A DNA stretch of 64,000 nt from Phormidium tanganyikae FI6-MK23. GTDB lineage: Bacteria; Cyanobacteriota; Cyanobacteriia; Leptolyngbyales; Leptolyngbyaceae. Positions 36,528 to 45,212 of the stretch are shown here, in pieces. The notes below the pieces were generated by a model. It was not told the DNA's origin and ran no database searches. It saw only the letters and a list, made by a program, of their open reading frames with translations. Location of the stretch: assembly GCA_019359175.1 (NCBI GenBank), contig JAHHHU010000001.1, positions 1 through 64,000 on the forward strand, given 5' to 3'. The position numbers and the translations under genes are program-made. How positions within the stretch are numbered: the first letter of the stretch is position 1; each line of letters starts with the position of its first letter.

Positions 36528-37214
36528 ATGACGAAAACAAATTCTACAAAGCCGGATGCTCCGAAGACCGATCCGCTCGAACAAAATGTCGGCAGTTGGC
36601 TCGTTCGCAGTCTGATTCTGTTAGCGATCGTGTTGATCATCGGTCATATGCAAGGAAAACGCCCGTCGTTTCTGAATTTCGATAGTGCCAATCGGGGAGC
36701 AGATGCGCCTTTAGTCATGCGCGGCGGCGATCCGCACATTCGGGCATTGATGCGAACGATTTCGGCAAGCGAATCGAACGTGCGAAATCCTTACGGCGTA
36801 ATGTACGGCGGCACTTACGCCCAGAACTTGAGCGAACACCCCGATCGCTGTATTACGATCGTTAATGGACCGAATGTGGGAGACTGTACGACCGCAGCAG
36901 GGCGTTATCAGTTCATTACCACCACTTGGCAAGAAAAAGCAAAGCAGTACCATCCCGATCCACAGGGCTTTTTCATGTGGCGGAATTACAGTTTTGAGCC
37001 GCAGTACCAAGATGAAGTAGTGTATCGCTGGCTGAGTGATTCTAAAGCTTGGGGCGTGGATCTTCGCCAACTGTTGAAAGCAGGAAAGATCAATACAGTT
37101 CTGAAGATGCTGTCGCCAACTTGGACAAGCTTAGGATATGGAATTGAAACTAATTCGATGAGTGATGATTTGCCCAAGATTTATCAGCGAATTCTGAAAC
37201 AAGAACTGCAATAG
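36528..37214 (+). CDS. Membrane-anchored lambda-lysozyme-like muramidase (GH104 type)
   Basis: 228 residues. Residues 25-43 are a membrane anchor or uncleaved signal (LVRSLILLAIVLIIGHMQG). The remainder matches the phage lambda endolysin family: IRALMRTISASESNVRNPYG (likely catalytic Glu in ASESN), MYGGTYAQNLSEHP, TTAAGRYQFITTTW and LLKAGKINTVLKMLSPTWTS. These are lytic transglycosylases that cut peptidoglycan. It probably acts in the periplasm in wall remodelling, or is derived from a phage lysin. It starts 47 bp after the ABC gene on the same strand, and a strong hairpin follows. Confidence 0.8.
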   Translation: MTKTNSTKPDAPKTDPLEQNVGSWLVRSLILLAIVLIIGHMQGKRPSFLNFDSANRGADAPLVMRGGDPHIRALMRTISASESNVRNPYGVMYGGTYAQNLSEHPDRCITIVNGPNVGDCTTAAGRYQFITTTWQEKAKQYHPDPQGFFMWRNYSFEPQYQDEVVYRWLSDSKAWGVDLRQLLKAGKINTVLKMLSPTWTSLGYGIETNSMSDDLPKIYQRILKQELQ

Positions 37215-37221
37215 AACTGAA

Positions 37222-37255
37222 AATTCCTGCTCCAATAAGCATCAGAGCAGGAATT
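37222..37255. terminator. Bidirectional hairpin between convergent genes
   Basis: AATTCCTGCTC and GAGCAGGAATT form an 11-bp perfect stem with a 12-base loop, flanked by A- and T-poor sequence on one side and GAAAAG on the other. It lies between the muramidase gene and the convergent Mn catalase gene. Confidence 0.7.
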
Positions 37256-37293
37256 GAAAAGACTATACGATCGAAGTCATAACCCTAATCGAA

Positions 37294-38229
37294 TTAGCCT
37301 TTGGTGATGTTATTCACCGTATCAACCACGCCGTCTACCATGTTCTTCACAGGGTTATCGCTGGTCTTCTGCATTGCAGGAGTTGCGGGGGTTGAGTGCA
37401 GTTTCGGCTTCGGTTGGGGCGGCTCAGGAATCGGGCCAACCGCTTGAGGATTTGCGACATACTCAAACTCTCCGCGACCATCGATCGACGGCCCTTTCGC
37501 CCACCGACCTTCAGCGCTATCTTGTCCTTCAGAGTGGTTCCAGAATTGGTAAGCGTACTCTTTCTTCCCGTATTCGTAAGCGATTTTGGGAACGACAGTT
37601 TCTTCAAATCCGTCGCTCTTCAGTTCCTCGATCGCAGCTAACCACTGATTTTGGTGCATCGTATCACGAGCAATCATAAAGCTGAGGTGGTCTCTGATTC
37701 CCGGATCATCCGTCATTTCATACAATCGCACTGCCTGCATCAGACCTTGAGACTCTGCATGCAAGTTCGATCGAAAATCTGCTAACAAATTGCCGCTAGC
37801 CACGATAAACCGACCATTCCAAGGAAAGCCAACACTATCCGCCGGCATTGCGCCTTGTCCCGATACAATTTCGTGCTGAGGGTTCATTGATGCAACAATC
37901 ACATCTCTGGGGTTCATTCCGCCCATAACCGCGCCTACGACGGGATCTTTCGCCCCTTCGTCCTGCATCTCAACGGGTGCTTTATCCAAAAGATGCGCGA
38001 TCATTGTTGCCAACATTTCAACGTGACCGATTTCTTCGGTTCCCGTATCAAGCAGCATATCGCGATATTTTGCGGGGCCGCGACAGTTCCAGCCTTGGAA
38101 TAGGTACTGCATCATCACGGTCATTTCGCCCATTGAGCCGCCGATCAACTCTTGCAGCTTTTTCGCATAAATCGGATCGGGCTTTGACGGCGGTGTAAAG
38201 TACTGTAAACGCTTCGTGTGAAAAAACAT
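37294..38229 (-). CDS. Manganese catalase
   Basis: 311 residues. The four-helix bundle has dimanganese ligands in LIGGSMGEMTVMMQYLFQGW (Glu), TGTEEIGHVEMLATMIAHLL (Glu/His), NLHAESQGLMQAVRLYEM (Glu) and ARDTMHQNQWLAAIEEL (His). It breaks down hydrogen peroxide without haem. The C-terminus has the usual Pro-rich tail (GPIPEPPQPKPKLHS) plus about 30 extra residues ending NMVDGVVDTVNNITKG, which look like an amphipathic helix. It is followed on the same strand by nothing close. Mn catalases are common in drought-tolerant cyanobacteria. Confidence 0.9.
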   Translation of the reverse strand: MFFHTKRLQYFTPPSKPDPIYAKKLQELIGGSMGEMTVMMQYLFQGWNCRGPAKYRDMLLDTGTEEIGHVEMLATMIAHLLDKAPVEMQDEGAKDPVVGAVMGGMNPRDVIVASMNPQHEIVSGQGAMPADSVGFPWNGRFIVASGNLLADFRSNLHAESQGLMQAVRLYEMTDDPGIRDHLSFMIARDTMHQNQWLAAIEELKSDGFEETVVPKIAYEYGKKEYAYQFWNHSEGQDSAEGRWAKGPSIDGRGEFEYVANPQAVGPIPEPPQPKPKLHSTPATPAMQKTSDNPVKNMVDGVVDTVNNITKG

Positions 38230-38368
38230 GAGATTCCTCTAAAAGAGAGTATTCAACGGTTGTTTAAAATGCTCAGAAAGTAGAGCGTTTCTGAGCAAAT
38301 CGAATAAGTCCGAACCTCTCCTTTCTAACGACTCAATCTGTCAGTTGAATCAGCCTATAGTTAAACTC

Positions 38369-38878
38369 TTAGGGCATAGATTCTTGAGCATTTTTCCATC
38401 GTTCAACAAATTTGTATCCGGTGATGATCAAAGCAATTCCAAATCCTAAAAATGCTAGATCCCACAGCATAAAGTGAGTGCCCGAATGCACGTGATGAAT
38501 TCCTAGAATCTCGTGATCAATGATGCCTTCTAACGTATTAAATAACCCCGCCCCTAGCAAGATTAAACCGATAAAAGGCTGAGTAGATTTTGGTAACTCA
38601 TCGGCTAGATGAGATCGCCAAAGTAAAGCCACACCTGCGATCGTCAAACCATAATCCGCCGCGTGGAACAATCCATCTGCAACCGAATGCACCTTTACAT
38701 CAGTCATATTCGTCATTGGGCGCACGCTGCTTAACATATGATGCCACTGCATGATCTGATGAAGAAAAATCCCATCAAAAAATCCCGCAAATCCCATTCC
38801 TAATAGAATTCCTGCTAAAACAAATCGCTTGGGAAGAATCGTCGATCGAGTTAACGTTGCTTGAGTCATTTCAGCCAT
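38369..38878 (-). CDS. DUF2243 membrane protein
   Basis: 169 residues with four membrane helices. It has the family pattern GMGFAGFFDGIFLHQIMQWH and HMLSSVRPMTN, with conserved His residues (HSVADGLFHAADYG; DHEILGIHHVHSG) that could bind a metal or haem. Function is unknown. It lies about 140 bp upstream of the Mn catalase gene on the same strand and may share a transcript. Confidence 0.75.
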   Translation of the reverse strand: MAEMTQATLTRSTILPKRFVLAGILLGMGFAGFFDGIFLHQIMQWHHMLSSVRPMTNMTDVKVHSVADGLFHAADYGLTIAGVALLWRSHLADELPKSTQPFIGLILLGAGLFNTLEGIIDHEILGIHHVHSGTHFMLWDLAFLGFGIALIITGYKFVERWKNAQESMP

Positions 38879-38939
38879 AAGTTAAATTTGTCAATTTAAC
38901 GAGCTTCGATTGCTCGAACGTCCACCCGAAGAGCGAAAT

Positions 38940-39566
38940 TTAATGCTTTGGCGCTTTCTGGATTTCCTCGCGGATGCTGAATAGATCAATGAAATTATCT
39001 GCGACGCTAACCAGGCTTTCATGGGTCATCGATCGTAAAGCGATCACCTCAACTTTTGCGCCAAAGTAAGACACCGCATTCACCGCATACGCTAAATCGC
39101 CATCGCCACTGATCAAAATCTCAGTGTCACAGTCTTTGACAAATCGCATCATATCCACTGCGATTTCGACATTCATTCGGCTGACCCGCTTTGATCCTGC
39201 TGCATTTAGAATCACATCTTTTGTAACGACGCGATAGCCATTTCGCCGCATCCAGGTCAGAAATGCCTGCTGTCGGGTATTACTCGGATCAACGCCTGTA
39301 TAGAAAAACGTATAGATTAGCGTACTCTGCTGCTGAAAGTAGCGTAGAAGCTTGGCATAATCAATTTCAACGCCCATCTGGGATGCTGCATAAAATAAAT
39401 TTGCACCATCAATAAAGACGATCAGCCGTCCGTGATGCAGACGAGATGAAACATCTGTTTCATCAAATTCTTCAGGAAATGGTTGGAGCAACTGGTCAGA
39501 TAAATTCTCCGAATCGAGGGAAAGCGATGGCTCTACCTTGTCCGGTTCTCGTACTAACTGAATCAT
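38940..39566 (-). CDS. NYN-domain protein, LabA-like (PIN-fold)
   Basis: 208 residues from the chosen ATG (MIQLVREPDKVEPS). The NYN core has LIVFIDGANLFYAASQMGVE, TFFYTGVDPSN, NVEIAVDMMRFVKDCDTEI and LISGDGDLAYAVNAVSYFGA. The acidic residues IDGAN, VEIAVD and SGDGD form the metal site of predicted RNases. LabA proteins act in the cyanobacterial circadian output. The track starts 18 codons upstream with poor sequence (MRQCPVLCQGKS). The N-terminal 45 residues are acidic and probably disordered. It is 60 bp upstream of the DUF2243 gene on the same strand. Confidence 0.8.
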   Translation of the reverse strand: MIQLVREPDKVEPSLSLDSENLSDQLLQPFPEEFDETDVSSRLHHGRLIVFIDGANLFYAASQMGVEIDYAKLLRYFQQQSTLIYTFFYTGVDPSNTRQQAFLTWMRRNGYRVVTKDVILNAAGSKRVSRMNVEIAVDMMRFVKDCDTEILISGDGDLAYAVNAVSYFGAKVEVIALRSMTHESLVSVADNFIDLFSIREEIQKAPKH

Positions 39567-39800
39567 GAATCGCGTTCGGCGGAGAGATTTCCCCTGGCAC
39601 AAGACTGGACATTGCCTCACGCAGCAGGTGAACTGGCTAGATCAAAAAATGACAGAGATGAATTGGATTTTGTTATGCAACGGATTTGAAAACCCAATAT
39701 TATGCTTATTCAGAGCATCTCGTTTCCGCGTGAAGAGTACCAGAGTTTGTAAAAAAGCTTAAAAAAGCACTTCACGCTTCGTAATGCCTGAATACGATCG

Positions 39801-39968
39801 CTATTTTCTCGATCGCGCTTGGTAGTCGGCAATAGCGCTTGAGGTGAGGACTGGACGACCATTCTTATATCAGGTGACGATCGCGCCTTTTTGCATTGCC
39901 ATTAGAACTGTAGCTTGATCGATCTGAAGTCGTCTCGCTGCTTCTACCAAAGAGCATCCGTAATCCAT
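39801..39968 (-). pseudogene. Small helix-turn-helix-like protein, broken by in-frame TGA
   Basis: From ATG at 39968: MDYGCSLVEAARRLQIDQAT, VLMAMQKGAIVT, then TGA at codon 33 (39872-39870), then YKNGRPVLTSSAIADYQARS and TAG. The SLVEAARRLQIDQATV segment resembles the DNA-recognition helices of MerR/excisionase-like proteins, and the second part (GRPVLTSSAIADY) matches the wing seen in such short proteins. TGA in place of TGG (Trp) is the simplest cause. 55 codons, so it was missed in the track. Convergent or tandem neighbours do not clarify its role. Confidence 0.55.
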
Positions 39969-40096
39969 CTCTTCTACCTCCGAGTTAAGAGCGATCGAGT
40001 TTGGAGCCTCTGTTATGTGATCGAAGCCTTTGTTATATGTTTCATGCTAAATCTTAAAACATTATGAAGAGTTTTGCAGAAATTCGCGAATTTATC

Positions 40097-43000
40097 TTAC
40101 GTCCCTAGCGTGTCGATCGCGCCTAACGCTTTTAACGTTGTTTTCTGAGCATTCGTAATTCCGCTCACGTTCGTGATATTCATTCCGTCATAAGGCTGCG
40201 GTTTCTGTAGTATTTTGACGCATTCCCCAGTTTCTACAGTCCACAACCGCACGGTTTGATCCTCGCTTCCGCTGGCAATGATCGAACCGTCTTGATTAAA
40301 TTTCACCGACCAAACTCGATCGCGATGTCCCCGCAAGATTTCGCATTCTCCGGTTTTGAGGTTCCAGACTTTTACCGTTTGATCCACTCCACCGCTGGCA
40401 ATGCGATCGCCGTTTGGAGAAAATGCTACAGATGCAATGCGATCGCTGGCTTGGAATATGCTTTCACACTGTCCCGATTTCAAGTCCCAGATTCTCACCG
40501 TTCCATCTTCGCTCCCGCTAACCAACTGTTTTCCGTCGGCGCGAAATGCGATCGACATCACGCGATTCGTGTGTCCTTGCAGGGTTTGAAGACATTGACC
40601 TGTGTGCGGATTCCAAAGATGAATCATGTGATTTTCTTCGCCACTTGCAAGGAATTCGCCATCGGGACTATAAGCGATCGACCAAATTCGACTCTGAGCC
40701 GCGAGAATGTGCAAACACTCGCCCGTGTTCGGATTCCACAGTCGAATGGTTTGATCAAAGCTACCGCTCGCAACCGTGTTTCCATTTGGGCTAAATGCGA
40801 CCGACCACACCCAGTTCGTATGTCCGCGCAGTACTTTTAGGCATTGATTTGTCGATCGATCCCAGACTCGAATCGTATGATCAAAGCTACCACTCGCTAG
40901 CAGTTGATCATCTGGGCTAAATGCCACTGCCCACACCCAATTTTCATGTCCATAAAAGCTGCTCACACAAGTTCCAGAAGCACTATCCCAAAGATTTACG
41001 GTTTGATCGGTGCTAGTGCTGGCTAACAACTGATTATCAAAGCTAAATTCGACCGACAACACGAAGTTTGTGTAGCCTTGGAGTGTTTTGCAGCATTCTC
41101 CGGTTTGGGTGTGCCAGAGGCGAACGGACTGATCAGCGCTACCGCTTGCGATCGTATGACCGCTAGGACTAAAGACAGTCGATCGCACCACTCCCCGATG
41201 CTGATGCAAGGTTTTTAAGCATTTACCTGTCGATCGATCCCAGAGCTTAATTGTTTCATCAAAGCTACCGCTTAATAATGTTTGACCATCGGGGCTAAAG
41301 TTCACACATCGAACTTGGTCTAAATGTCCGGTTAGTGTTTTGATGCAAGTTGCGGTTTGAACGTCCCAAAGTTTGATCGTTGCATCTTCGCTTCCTGATG
41401 CTAGCATCGCTCCATCTGGGCTAAAGGCAACGCTTCTGACAGTGTTTGTATGTCCTTCGATCGTCTTTAAGCACGCTCCGCTTTGTACATCCCAGAGTTT
41501 AATCGTGCGATCGTCGCTTCCACTCGCTAACATTCGACCATCGGGACTAAAAGCGATCTTACAAATCCAGTGTTGATGTCCTTCTAGCACTCGTAGCAGT
41601 TTTCCGGTGTTGAGATCCCAGAGTTTGATGGTGCGATCGGCGCTACTGCTGGCCAGAATCGGAGCGGTGGGAGAAATTGCGATCGAGATCACCCAGTCCT
41701 GATGGTCGGTCAAAGTTCGCAAACAGCAACCTGTTTTCGCATTCCAAATTTTGACTGTGTTATCGCCACTCGCAGATACAAGCAAGTTACCATCTGCGCT
41801 AAAAGCAACCTCACACACCCAATGTTGATGTCCATCGCAAGTTAAAACCTTTTGCCCATCTAAGACATTCCAAAGATGGATTGTTCCAACGGTATCGCTT
41901 GCTGCTAAGGTTGCGCCATCTGGACTAAATGCCACTGACCAGACATTTCCCAAGGTTTCTGAAAAGACTGATTTTTTTAAGTCTGCATTGGTGAAATTGA
42001 CTTGATGTAAGCTTACTCCTTGTAGCTGTGCTTGCCAAACGGCTAACTCTGAGAAGTCGTATCCAGTTAGATCGGTTTTGAGACAGCAAAGTAAGTTGAG
42101 AATGTTGCCTGCTGCATATCCGGGCGCACAACCAAAATGTTGTCGAAGTTTGGTTAGAACATCTCTGAGCTTTTGTTCTAAGTCAGTTTGGCAATGCGTC
42201 GGGGCAGTTAGACGATCGAGCAATGGCTGCATGATCATCCGAATTTGTCGATCGCGAATGTGATCTTCGACATTTGCTTTGATCAGCGCATGAGACATTA
42301 ACAGTTGAAATGACTCTAAACAAAGCTCTTGAAAGATATGATCGATCAATTTATCGATCACGTATTCCATTACGACAGGTTGCTGAGTGAACTTGGCTCC
42401 TCGTTTTTCTACGATCGGTCTTCGGGCTAATGACGCTAATGCTTCGATCAACTGCCGTTTTGAAATTGCGGGAACAAGATCATCCGCTAACTCGGAGAGG
42501 GATGTACCATCGCGATTGATCGCAATCCAGTACATGATCTGTTGTTCGAGGTGAGATAAGCGATCGAACTGTTCATCTAACAAATCCGAAATTCCGCCAA
42601 ACACCGCTGTTCCTTGGGTAAGAAACTCTCCCACATCGCTATCGAACAGATCTTGAATCGTGGAAGCTGCGATCTTGAGTGCTAATGGATTGCCAGCATA
42701 GAGATCAATTAACTGCGTGAAGGTGGTCGAACTTGCTTCTAAGTGTTTTGGTTTGAGAAATTCCCCCGCTTCGGTTGGATCTAGCCCTTCTAAACGAAAC
42801 GATCGCACAAATTGCCCTTCTAACGCTGCGACTTCTTTCGGCTTCTCACGGCTTGTCAAGACTAGACAACTTTGATGCACCGTCTCGCCAATTCTGCGAA
42901 ATAACTCACCGTAAGATTCATACCCGATCGGGTAATGTCCAGCCCGATCGCCAATCTCTAGAATAGATTCAACATTATCGAGGATTAATAGACAGCGCGA

Positions 43001-43630
43001 CGATCGTAAATAGTGCATCAATCGAGCCAATTTTCCATCGACCGTATCCGGAAGCTCAGTTTCTTGTTGGCGAGACAGAAACGGAATCCAATCCGACAAA
43101 ATCACATCCAGCGGCGGCGCATCTTGCAGCGATCTCCAAATCACCGCTTCAAACTTCGCTTGTACCTGCTGCGCCAACTTCACCGACAAAGCCGTTTTTC
43201 CGATGCCTCCCATGCCCAAAATTGACACAAAGCGACATTGCTCTTCGATCAGCGTGCGATCGAGGTCTGCTAGTTCCTGCGTGCGACCACAAAAGCCCGA
43301 CACATCCATCGCTTCCCCCCAATCGATCAAAGCGTGTGAGGTCGCAGGACGATCGCGATCGTATGGTGTCCGTCCCGATTGGGTGTGTTGCCGCAATGCA
43401 ACGCGGAAATTGCTCTTTGTCACTCGCTGACCCAAGCGATCGGATAAAAGCTGCCACAATTGCGCCCCAACTAGCTTGATATAGTCCGGATCGTAGTCTT
43501 CAGTTGTTGCAATCTGTTCGTAGGTCAGACCTTCCCAAGCACACCGGAACACAACCTCTTGAAGATGAGTCAAGCGATCTTGCTTCAACACTTGATCCAA
43601 TACACAAAGTGCATCCTCGATCGTCATCAC
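40097..43630 (-). CDS. STAND ATPase (NB-ARC) with 14 WD40 repeats
   Basis: 1177 residues. The N-terminal 80 residues (EDALCVLDQVLKQDRLTHLQ) are a helical domain found in cyanobacterial vWA/MoxR-associated and WD40 proteins. The NB-ARC follows: P-loop VSILGMGGIGKTALSVKLAQ (G at 139) and Walker B CLLILDNVESIL, then GLDPTEAGEFL and winged-helix region. A short bridge (SELAVWQAQLQGVSLHQVNF) links to 14 WD40 units, each ending like TIKLWD; this allows two seven-bladed propellers. STAND proteins act as ligand-triggered switches in signalling or defence; the propellers sense. There is no obvious effector domain, so the N-terminal domain may recruit one. It is divergent from the PAS-LuxR gene. Confidence 0.85.
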   Translation of the reverse strand: MMTIEDALCVLDQVLKQDRLTHLQEVVFRCAWEGLTYEQIATTEDYDPDYIKLVGAQLWQLLSDRLGQRVTKSNFRVALRQHTQSGRTPYDRDRPATSHALIDWGEAMDVSGFCGRTQELADLDRTLIEEQCRFVSILGMGGIGKTALSVKLAQQVQAKFEAVIWRSLQDAPPLDVILSDWIPFLSRQQETELPDTVDGKLARLMHYLRSSRCLLILDNVESILEIGDRAGHYPIGYESYGELFRRIGETVHQSCLVLTSREKPKEVAALEGQFVRSFRLEGLDPTEAGEFLKPKHLEASSTTFTQLIDLYAGNPLALKIAASTIQDLFDSDVGEFLTQGTAVFGGISDLLDEQFDRLSHLEQQIMYWIAINRDGTSLSELADDLVPAISKRQLIEALASLARRPIVEKRGAKFTQQPVVMEYVIDKLIDHIFQELCLESFQLLMSHALIKANVEDHIRDRQIRMIMQPLLDRLTAPTHCQTDLEQKLRDVLTKLRQHFGCAPGYAAGNILNLLCCLKTDLTGYDFSELAVWQAQLQGVSLHQVNFTNADLKKSVFSETLGNVWSVAFSPDGATLAASDTVGTIHLWNVLDGQKVLTCDGHQHWVCEVAFSADGNLLVSASGDNTVKIWNAKTGCCLRTLTDHQDWVISIAISPTAPILASSSADRTIKLWDLNTGKLLRVLEGHQHWICKIAFSPDGRMLASGSDDRTIKLWDVQSGACLKTIEGHTNTVRSVAFSPDGAMLASGSEDATIKLWDVQTATCIKTLTGHLDQVRCVNFSPDGQTLLSGSFDETIKLWDRSTGKCLKTLHQHRGVVRSTVFSPSGHTIASGSADQSVRLWHTQTGECCKTLQGYTNFVLSVEFSFDNQLLASTSTDQTVNLWDSASGTCVSSFYGHENWVWAVAFSPDDQLLASGSFDHTIRVWDRSTNQCLKVLRGHTNWVWSVAFSPNGNTVASGSFDQTIRLWNPNTGECLHILAAQSRIWSIAYSPDGEFLASGEENHMIHLWNPHTGQCLQTLQGHTNRVMSIAFRADGKQLVSGSEDGTVRIWDLKSGQCESIFQASDRIASVAFSPNGDRIASGGVDQTVKVWNLKTGECEILRGHRDRVWSVKFNQDGSIIASGSEDQTVRLWTVETGECVKILQKPQPYDGMNITNVSGITNAQKTTLKALGAIDTLGT

Positions 43631-44095
43631 GGTAGTTCACCCTTTCTGATTATTCTCGCGCTGTTGCGATATTTACCGCTTCAACCACACTCAGGGAAAT
43701 TACGGACACCTTAATTTTCTGATAAATCGCCGTTCCCCGAAATAACGTTTTATAACGTCAGTTTGACGGGTTCTCTCGCTCCGGCGTTGACGGATAGCTG
43801 CCCCCTAAATCCCCCAGAATGGGGGACTTCAAGCCAAAGATTCCGATTCAAAGCCCCCCAGAATGGGGATTTAGGGGGCTTCCCGGAGTCACAACCGAAG
43901 CAAACCACTTCTATCGAACTCACGTTTTTATAACCTTTGACTCATAACCTTTTCATACTGTCGATCGCGCATAACTCGCGTACCTTCAGAGATACCAAGG
44001 GTGATGCGGGTGCATAAAACCAATTTTCAACCGTAGTCAGCCTTATCGGAATTCGTATTCGACTTCCGTTTTCTACAGTTCATTCGCCCCTGAAG
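43631..44095. other. Divergent intergenic region with a palindromic repeat
   Basis: 465 bp between the STAND gene and the PAS-LuxR gene. Both genes read away from it, so their promoters should lie here. The only structure seen is the C/G-rich palindromic repeat at 43800-43880. Confidence 0.45.
43800..43880. repeat. CCCCCTAAATCCCCC palindromic repeat (copy 1)
   Basis: GCCCCCTAAATCCCCCAGAATGGGGGACTT faces AAGCCCCCCAGAATGGGGATTTAGGGGGC: each arm is itself a hairpin and the two arms are inverted. Such units are dispersed in many cyanobacterial genomes. Copy 2 is at 44682-44757, and a half copy follows the deleted IS. Confidence 0.75.
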
Positions 44096-44632
44096 ATGAT
44101 GAACATGGCTCTTAATACCCCAAATGATTTCCTGTTGTCTGTGCTAGAAGGTTTAGTCGATGGCATTTTGATTGTGAGTCCGCACGGTGAACTTATCTTC
44201 GCCAATACACCCGCAACCGAACTCTGCCATCAACTCAATCCAAAACAGCAATATCCCGCCGAGGTCTGGCGTTCCTGCGAAGCGTTAATCGAAAGCCGTC
44301 AATGGTATGGCGATCGACCTTTAGTGATCGAGTCTGAGCTACAAACGCAAAATAATCAAACGTATCGAATTCGGGTGCAATGGTTGCAATTAGATGAACC
44401 TTGTTTGCTGGTTCGAGTGGAAGATCAACAGAGATCGCTGCAAAGTCTCGCAGTGACAGAAGCAAAAAAATTCGGTCTAACTCCGCGTGAAGCTGAAGTT
44501 TGGTTTTTGAAGCGCTGTAATCTATCTCGAAAAGAAATTGCGGCGCAACTATTCATTACGATCGATACTGTGAAGAAACATTTAGGAAATATTCAATCGA
44601 AACGTCTGGCACACCAAGAAAGTTGGTGCTAG
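44096..44632 (+). CDS. PAS-containing LuxR-family transcriptional regulator
   Basis: 178 residues. N-terminal PAS: LEGLVDGILIVSPHGELIFA, NTPATELCHQLNP, YRIRVQWLQLDEPCLLVRVE. C-terminal LuxR helix-turn-helix: KFGLTPREAEVWFLKRCNLS, RKEIAAQLFITIDTVKKHLGNIQ. It lacks a receiver, so it is probably tuned by PAS ligand or redox state. Two adjacent ATG codons (44096 and 44099) and another at 44105 leave the start slightly open. It is divergent from the large STAND gene, which it could regulate; that is inference. Confidence 0.75.
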   Translation: MMNMALNTPNDFLLSVLEGLVDGILIVSPHGELIFANTPATELCHQLNPKQQYPAEVWRSCEALIESRQWYGDRPLVIESELQTQNNQTYRIRVQWLQLDEPCLLVRVEDQQRSLQSLAVTEAKKFGLTPREAEVWFLKRCNLSRKEIAAQLFITIDTVKKHLGNIQSKRLAHQESWC

Positions 44633-44681
44633 AAAGAGCGAGTTCGATCGATTTTTCTAGCTTCGTTGAGAGCGGATTGCT

Positions 44682-44757
44682 GCCCCCTAAATCCCCCAAA
44701 ATGGGGGACTTTGAGCCAATTCCGCTCCTTCAAATCCCCCATTTTGGGGGATTTAGG
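44682..44757. repeat. CCCCCTAAATCCCCC palindromic repeat (copy 2)
   Basis: GCCCCCTAAATCCCCCAAAATGGGGGACTTTG faces TCAAATCCCCCATTTTGGGGGATTTAGG. It is related to copy 1, and its right end touches the left end of the deleted IS. Confidence 0.7.
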
Positions 44758-44797
44758 CAGGGTGGTTTCATTGTGAGCAGGGAAGAGAGATGCGGCA

Positions 44798-45057
44798 CTA
44801 GGTGAGCCAAGCAAAAACCTGCTCAACTTGATTGGCGAGGTCGCGGATGCAATCAGGCAGGGTGCGATGGTTCAAGCGTCGCGCCAATGCAACTGTTGTC
44901 GTTGCCATCCTGCACGCTTCGCGTGAGCCGAAGGCAACGACAACAGTTGCCCCGCCAGGTCGGGCGCATGAGTCAACACCCAGACGTTAAAGCTATCGAC
45001 CCAACCCTGGGCATCAACTTGTTGCAAGATGCGTCGAAACGTGGAGAACGATGGCAT
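44798..45057 (-). pseudogene. ISAs1-type transposase remnant
   Basis: The frame from ATG at 45057 starts MPSFSTFRRILQQVDAQGWV, the DDE_Tnp_1-associated N-terminus (S-TF-R-LQQ-D), and runs to about LAGQ. In a different frame nearer 44880-44800 it reads ALARRLNHRTLPDCIRDLAN and ends QVEQVFAWLT, stop TAG at 44800-44798, which is the conserved C-terminus of the family. About 250-300 residues between them are missing. The 18-bp palindrome lies at the junction. Confidence 0.65.
44889..44950. repeat. 18-bp perfect inverted repeat with 26-base loop
   Basis: GCAACTGTTGTCGTTGCC (44889-44906) and GGCAACGACAACAGTTGC (44933-44950) are perfect complements around ATCCTGCACGCTTCGCGTGAGCCGAA. It lies where the two transposase pieces join, so it probably arose with the deletion. 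Confidence 0.9.
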
Positions 45058-45212
45058 CAGCTTATGTTAGTGATTTCAGTCCATCCTCATTTTCTTACTC
45101 CCACAATGAAACCACCCCGCCAAAATGGGGGATTTAGGGGGCTGAAGCCGACCGAAACGGAGTGATAAACAACTTGTGTGTATACGGTAGGCTATCAAAC
45201 CCTGGCTCTTGC

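Larger units (their letters stand above)
44758..45119. mobile_element. Internally deleted ISAs1-type element
   Basis: The ends CAGGGTGGTTTCATTGTG (44758-44775) and, inverted, CGGGGTGGTTTCATTGTG (45119-45102) differ at one base and bound 362 bp. Between them lie the N-terminal and C-terminal pieces of an ISAs1/H-repeat-type transposase, on the minus strand. The middle, with the catalytic DDE core, is gone. It is therefore non-autonomous, but could be mobilised in trans if the ends are intact. The half REP (CCAAAATGGGGGATTTAGGGGGC) on its right suggests insertion into a CCCCCTAAATCCCCC-type repeat. Confidence 0.65.

Noticed and set aside
36528-37214. Muramidase as part of a prophage
   Set aside because: It has a membrane anchor, and no holin, capsid, tail or integrase genes are near.
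201-39968. Stop-codon reassignment or recoding to explain in-frame stops
   Set aside because: TAA, TAG and TGA each occur once or twice, always in accessory genes, while all long genes are normal. Ordinary gene decay explains it.
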